Source: Flammeovirgaceae bacterium
Lineage (GTDB): Bacteria > Bacteroidota > Bacteroidia > Cytophagales > Cyclobacteriaceae
Length of the DNA stretch: 7,848 nt
Assembly (NCBI GenBank): GCA_947457025.1
Contig: CANGUI010000076.1
Location: forward strand, 1-7,848
Direction: 5' to 3'
Shown here in pieces: positions 6,238 through 7,848 of the stretch. The notes under the pieces are model-generated. The model saw only the letters and a list, made by a program, of their open reading frames with translations, did no database searches and was not told the DNA's origin. Every line of letters starts with the position of its first letter. The first letter of the stretch is position 1. A program made the translations under genes and the position numbers.

Positions 6238-7848
6238 TTGAACCTGACCCTACCCCGAAAACACCCTGCTCCGGTGATGGCCCTGCTTTTGGCCATCTTT
6301 GCCCTCGGCACCGAGGAGGCGGCGGCGCAGCGTCAAGATACTACACGCCGTGACTCTGTGAAAACGCGCATCAATCCATTTCGCCCGAGCTACCGCCCGG
6401 CCGACCGGTACGGCGATCCTTTTTCCAATTACACCACGTTCTCTCCTTTCTTTCTGAAAGACCCGAAGAGCCTCCGCCTGGATGTACAGATCGACTCCAG
6501 CATGAACTATTCCATCAACGAAAAAATCGGCACTGTCACGTTCCGTCCGCTCTCGGCCATCTCTTTTGAGGAGTTGGGCCAGCAACAAGACCACCTGCTG
6601 CGCAAGGAATATTGGCGGTCAAAGAGTCAGGCGCTGGATGGAGAGAGTGCTGTCAGTGGCCGCAACCTGCTGCCGAAGCTGTACATCAGCCCGGTACTCG
6701 ACCGCATCTTTGGCGGCAGTTATGTGGAGATTATTCCTCGCGGAAACGTAACTCTCGACTTTGGCGGTGGCTGGCAAAAGCTGGAAAACCCGCTGATCGC
6801 GATACGCCAGCAGCGGAACGGCGGTTTTGAGTTTGATCAGCAGATCAACCTGAACGTAACGGGCAAGATTGGTGAAAAGATGGCGGTGGTAACCAATTTC
6901 GACAATAACAATTCTTTTGATTTTCAGAATAACTTTAAAGTAGATTACACCGGCTTCAAAGAAGACGTGTTAAAGAAACTTGAACTCGGTAACGTCAGCC
7001 TGCCGCTGAACAACAGCCTGATTACCGGCGCGCAGAATCTATTTGGGATCAAGACGCAAATGCAATTTGGCAAACTGTTTGTCACCGCCATTGCCACCAC
7101 GCAGCGCGGCAAACAATCAGCTGTGGAAATTCCAGGCAGTGTCGGAGCATCGGGCCAGGGGCGTCCTTTTGAAATTGTTGGTTCTGCCTACGATGAAAAC
7201 CGGCACTTTTTTCTGGCCCACTACTTCCGCGAAAATTATGAAGACTGGCTGAGCACACTGCCACAGATCACCAGCGGCCTAAACATCACGCGCGTAGAGG
7301 TATATGTGCTCAACCGGCAAAACGATACCCAGACACAGCGCAACATCGTAGGCCTGATGGATATGGGCGAAAGCCACAAAATTTACCGCAAAGACCTGTT
7401 GAGTGCCAATGTTCCGGACAGCTCCGCCGCAGCCAACGAAAGCAACAACCTGTTCTCGCGCTACCTGGATAACCTTCAGCGGCGGGCCGACACCATCTCG
7501 TTTATTCTGGAAAAGGAACTCGGCTTCCGCGCCGGTACGGATTTCGAGCGGATCAACAGTGCCCGCCGGTTGTCCCCGACGGAGTTTACCTTCAACAAAG
7601 AACTGGGTTACATCACGCTGCAGCGCAAACTCCAGAATGACGAGGCGTTGGCGGTTGCCTTCGAATACACGCTTAACGGCCGCCGCTATAAGATTGGCGA
7701 GTTAACGGAAGATTACGCCAACCGGAACGCCGAAGATGTTATCTTCCTGAAGTTGCTGAGGCCGCGCAAAATCAACATCAAAGACGCGCAGGGGCGCATA
7801 ATCCCCACCTGGGATTTAATGATGAAGAACGTCTACAGCTTAAATGTA
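6238..7848 (+). CDS. sprA: Cell-surface protein SprA, N-terminal part (type IX secretion translocon/gliding; 3' end outside window)
   Basis: SprA (Sov in Porphyromonas) is the giant outer-membrane beta-barrel through which type IX secretion substrates leave the cell; it is needed for gliding in Flavobacterium. This uninterrupted frame of 537 codons runs off the right edge; full-length proteins are about 2300-2500 residues, so about a fifth is seen. With a TTG start at 6238 the protein begins MNLTLPRKHPAPVMALLLAI, with a basic n-region, hydrophobic core and cleavage after EEAAA (about residue 30). GTG 6274 and ATG 6277 are alternatives but lack positive charge before the core. Recognisable SprA stretches are INPFRPSYRP at about 49-58, DFGGGWQK (174-181), LNVTGKIGEKMAVVTNFDNN, GNVSLPLNNSLITGAQNLFG (251-270), and NITRVEVYVLN (from 349). 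ruvA lies just upstream, matching the order I recall in gliding Bacteroidota. Identification is strong; the exact start is uncertain. Confidence 0.93.
   Translation, partial: MNLTLPRKHPAPVMALLLAIFALGTEEAAAQRQDTTRRDSVKTRINPFRPSYRPADRYGDPFSNYTTFSPFFLKDPKSLRLDVQIDSSMNYSINEKIGTVTFRPLSAISFEELGQQQDHLLRKEYWRSKSQALDGESAVSGRNLLPKLYISPVLDRIFGGSYVEIIPRGNVTLDFGGGWQKLENPLIAIRQQRNGGFEFDQQINLNVTGKIGEKMAVVTNFDNNNSFDFQNNFKVDYTGFKEDVLKKLELGNVSLPLNNSLITGAQNLFGIKTQMQFGKLFVTAIATTQRGKQSAVEIPGSVGASGQGRPFEIVGSAYDENRHFFLAHYFRENYEDWLSTLPQITSGLNITRVEVYVLNRQNDTQTQRNIVGLMDMGESHKIYRKDLLSANVPDSSAAANESNNLFSRYLDNLQRRADTISFILEKELGFRAGTDFERINSARRLSPTEFTFNKELGYITLQRKLQNDEALAVAFEYTLNGRRYKIGELTEDYANRNAEDVIFLKLLRPRKINIKDAQGRIIPTWDLMMKNVYSLNV

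Noticed and set aside
6566..6830. Small + strand open frames within the sprA region (6566-6751, 6612-6830, also 7043-7252 and 7403-7705).
   Set aside because: All lie in other frames of the uninterrupted sprA coding sequence and carry no recognisable motif.

Overview
The window reads as ordinary chromosome from a member of the Bacteroidota, most likely a Cytophagales-like gliding or type IX-secreting lineage of moderately high GC. Three things support this. The order malic enzyme (maeB), ruvA, sprA is the one I recall from gliding Bacteroidota. A DUF4837-type lipoprotein, typical of this phylum, is present. No gene has a clear Shine-Dalgarno sequence before its start, which is usual in the phylum. 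This placement is inferred from protein content, not from a database search.

All six genes lie on the + strand and are tightly packed. From left to right they are: the C-terminal half of the GatA amidase (2-697); a secreted MltD-like lytic transglycosylase with two LysM domains, whose start overlaps the gatA end (about 684-2111); a DUF4837 lipoprotein (2163-3266); a fused malic enzyme/phosphotransacetylase-like protein (3321-5600); the Holliday-junction protein RuvA (5644-6231); and the N-terminal 537 codons of the giant outer-membrane translocon protein SprA (about 6238 to the window end). The gaps are a 14-nt overlap, 51, 54, 43 and 6 nt, so no stretch above 300 bases lacks a gene. I see no RNA gene, insertion sequence, CRISPR array, integration site or convincing terminator.

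The genes do not form one pathway. They cover tRNA amidation (gatA), cell-wall turnover (lytic transglycosylase), an unassigned envelope lipoprotein, carbon metabolism (maeB), recombination repair (ruvA) and type IX secretion/gliding (sprA). The three envelope genes could share a compartment, but nothing in the sequence shows a common function. The points most worth checking are the two probable TTG starts that complete signal peptides (transglycosylase and sprA), a TTTTGTAA-like motif shared by three short intergenic gaps, and a perfect 11-nt dyad just before ruvA. I found no sign of an undescribed system.
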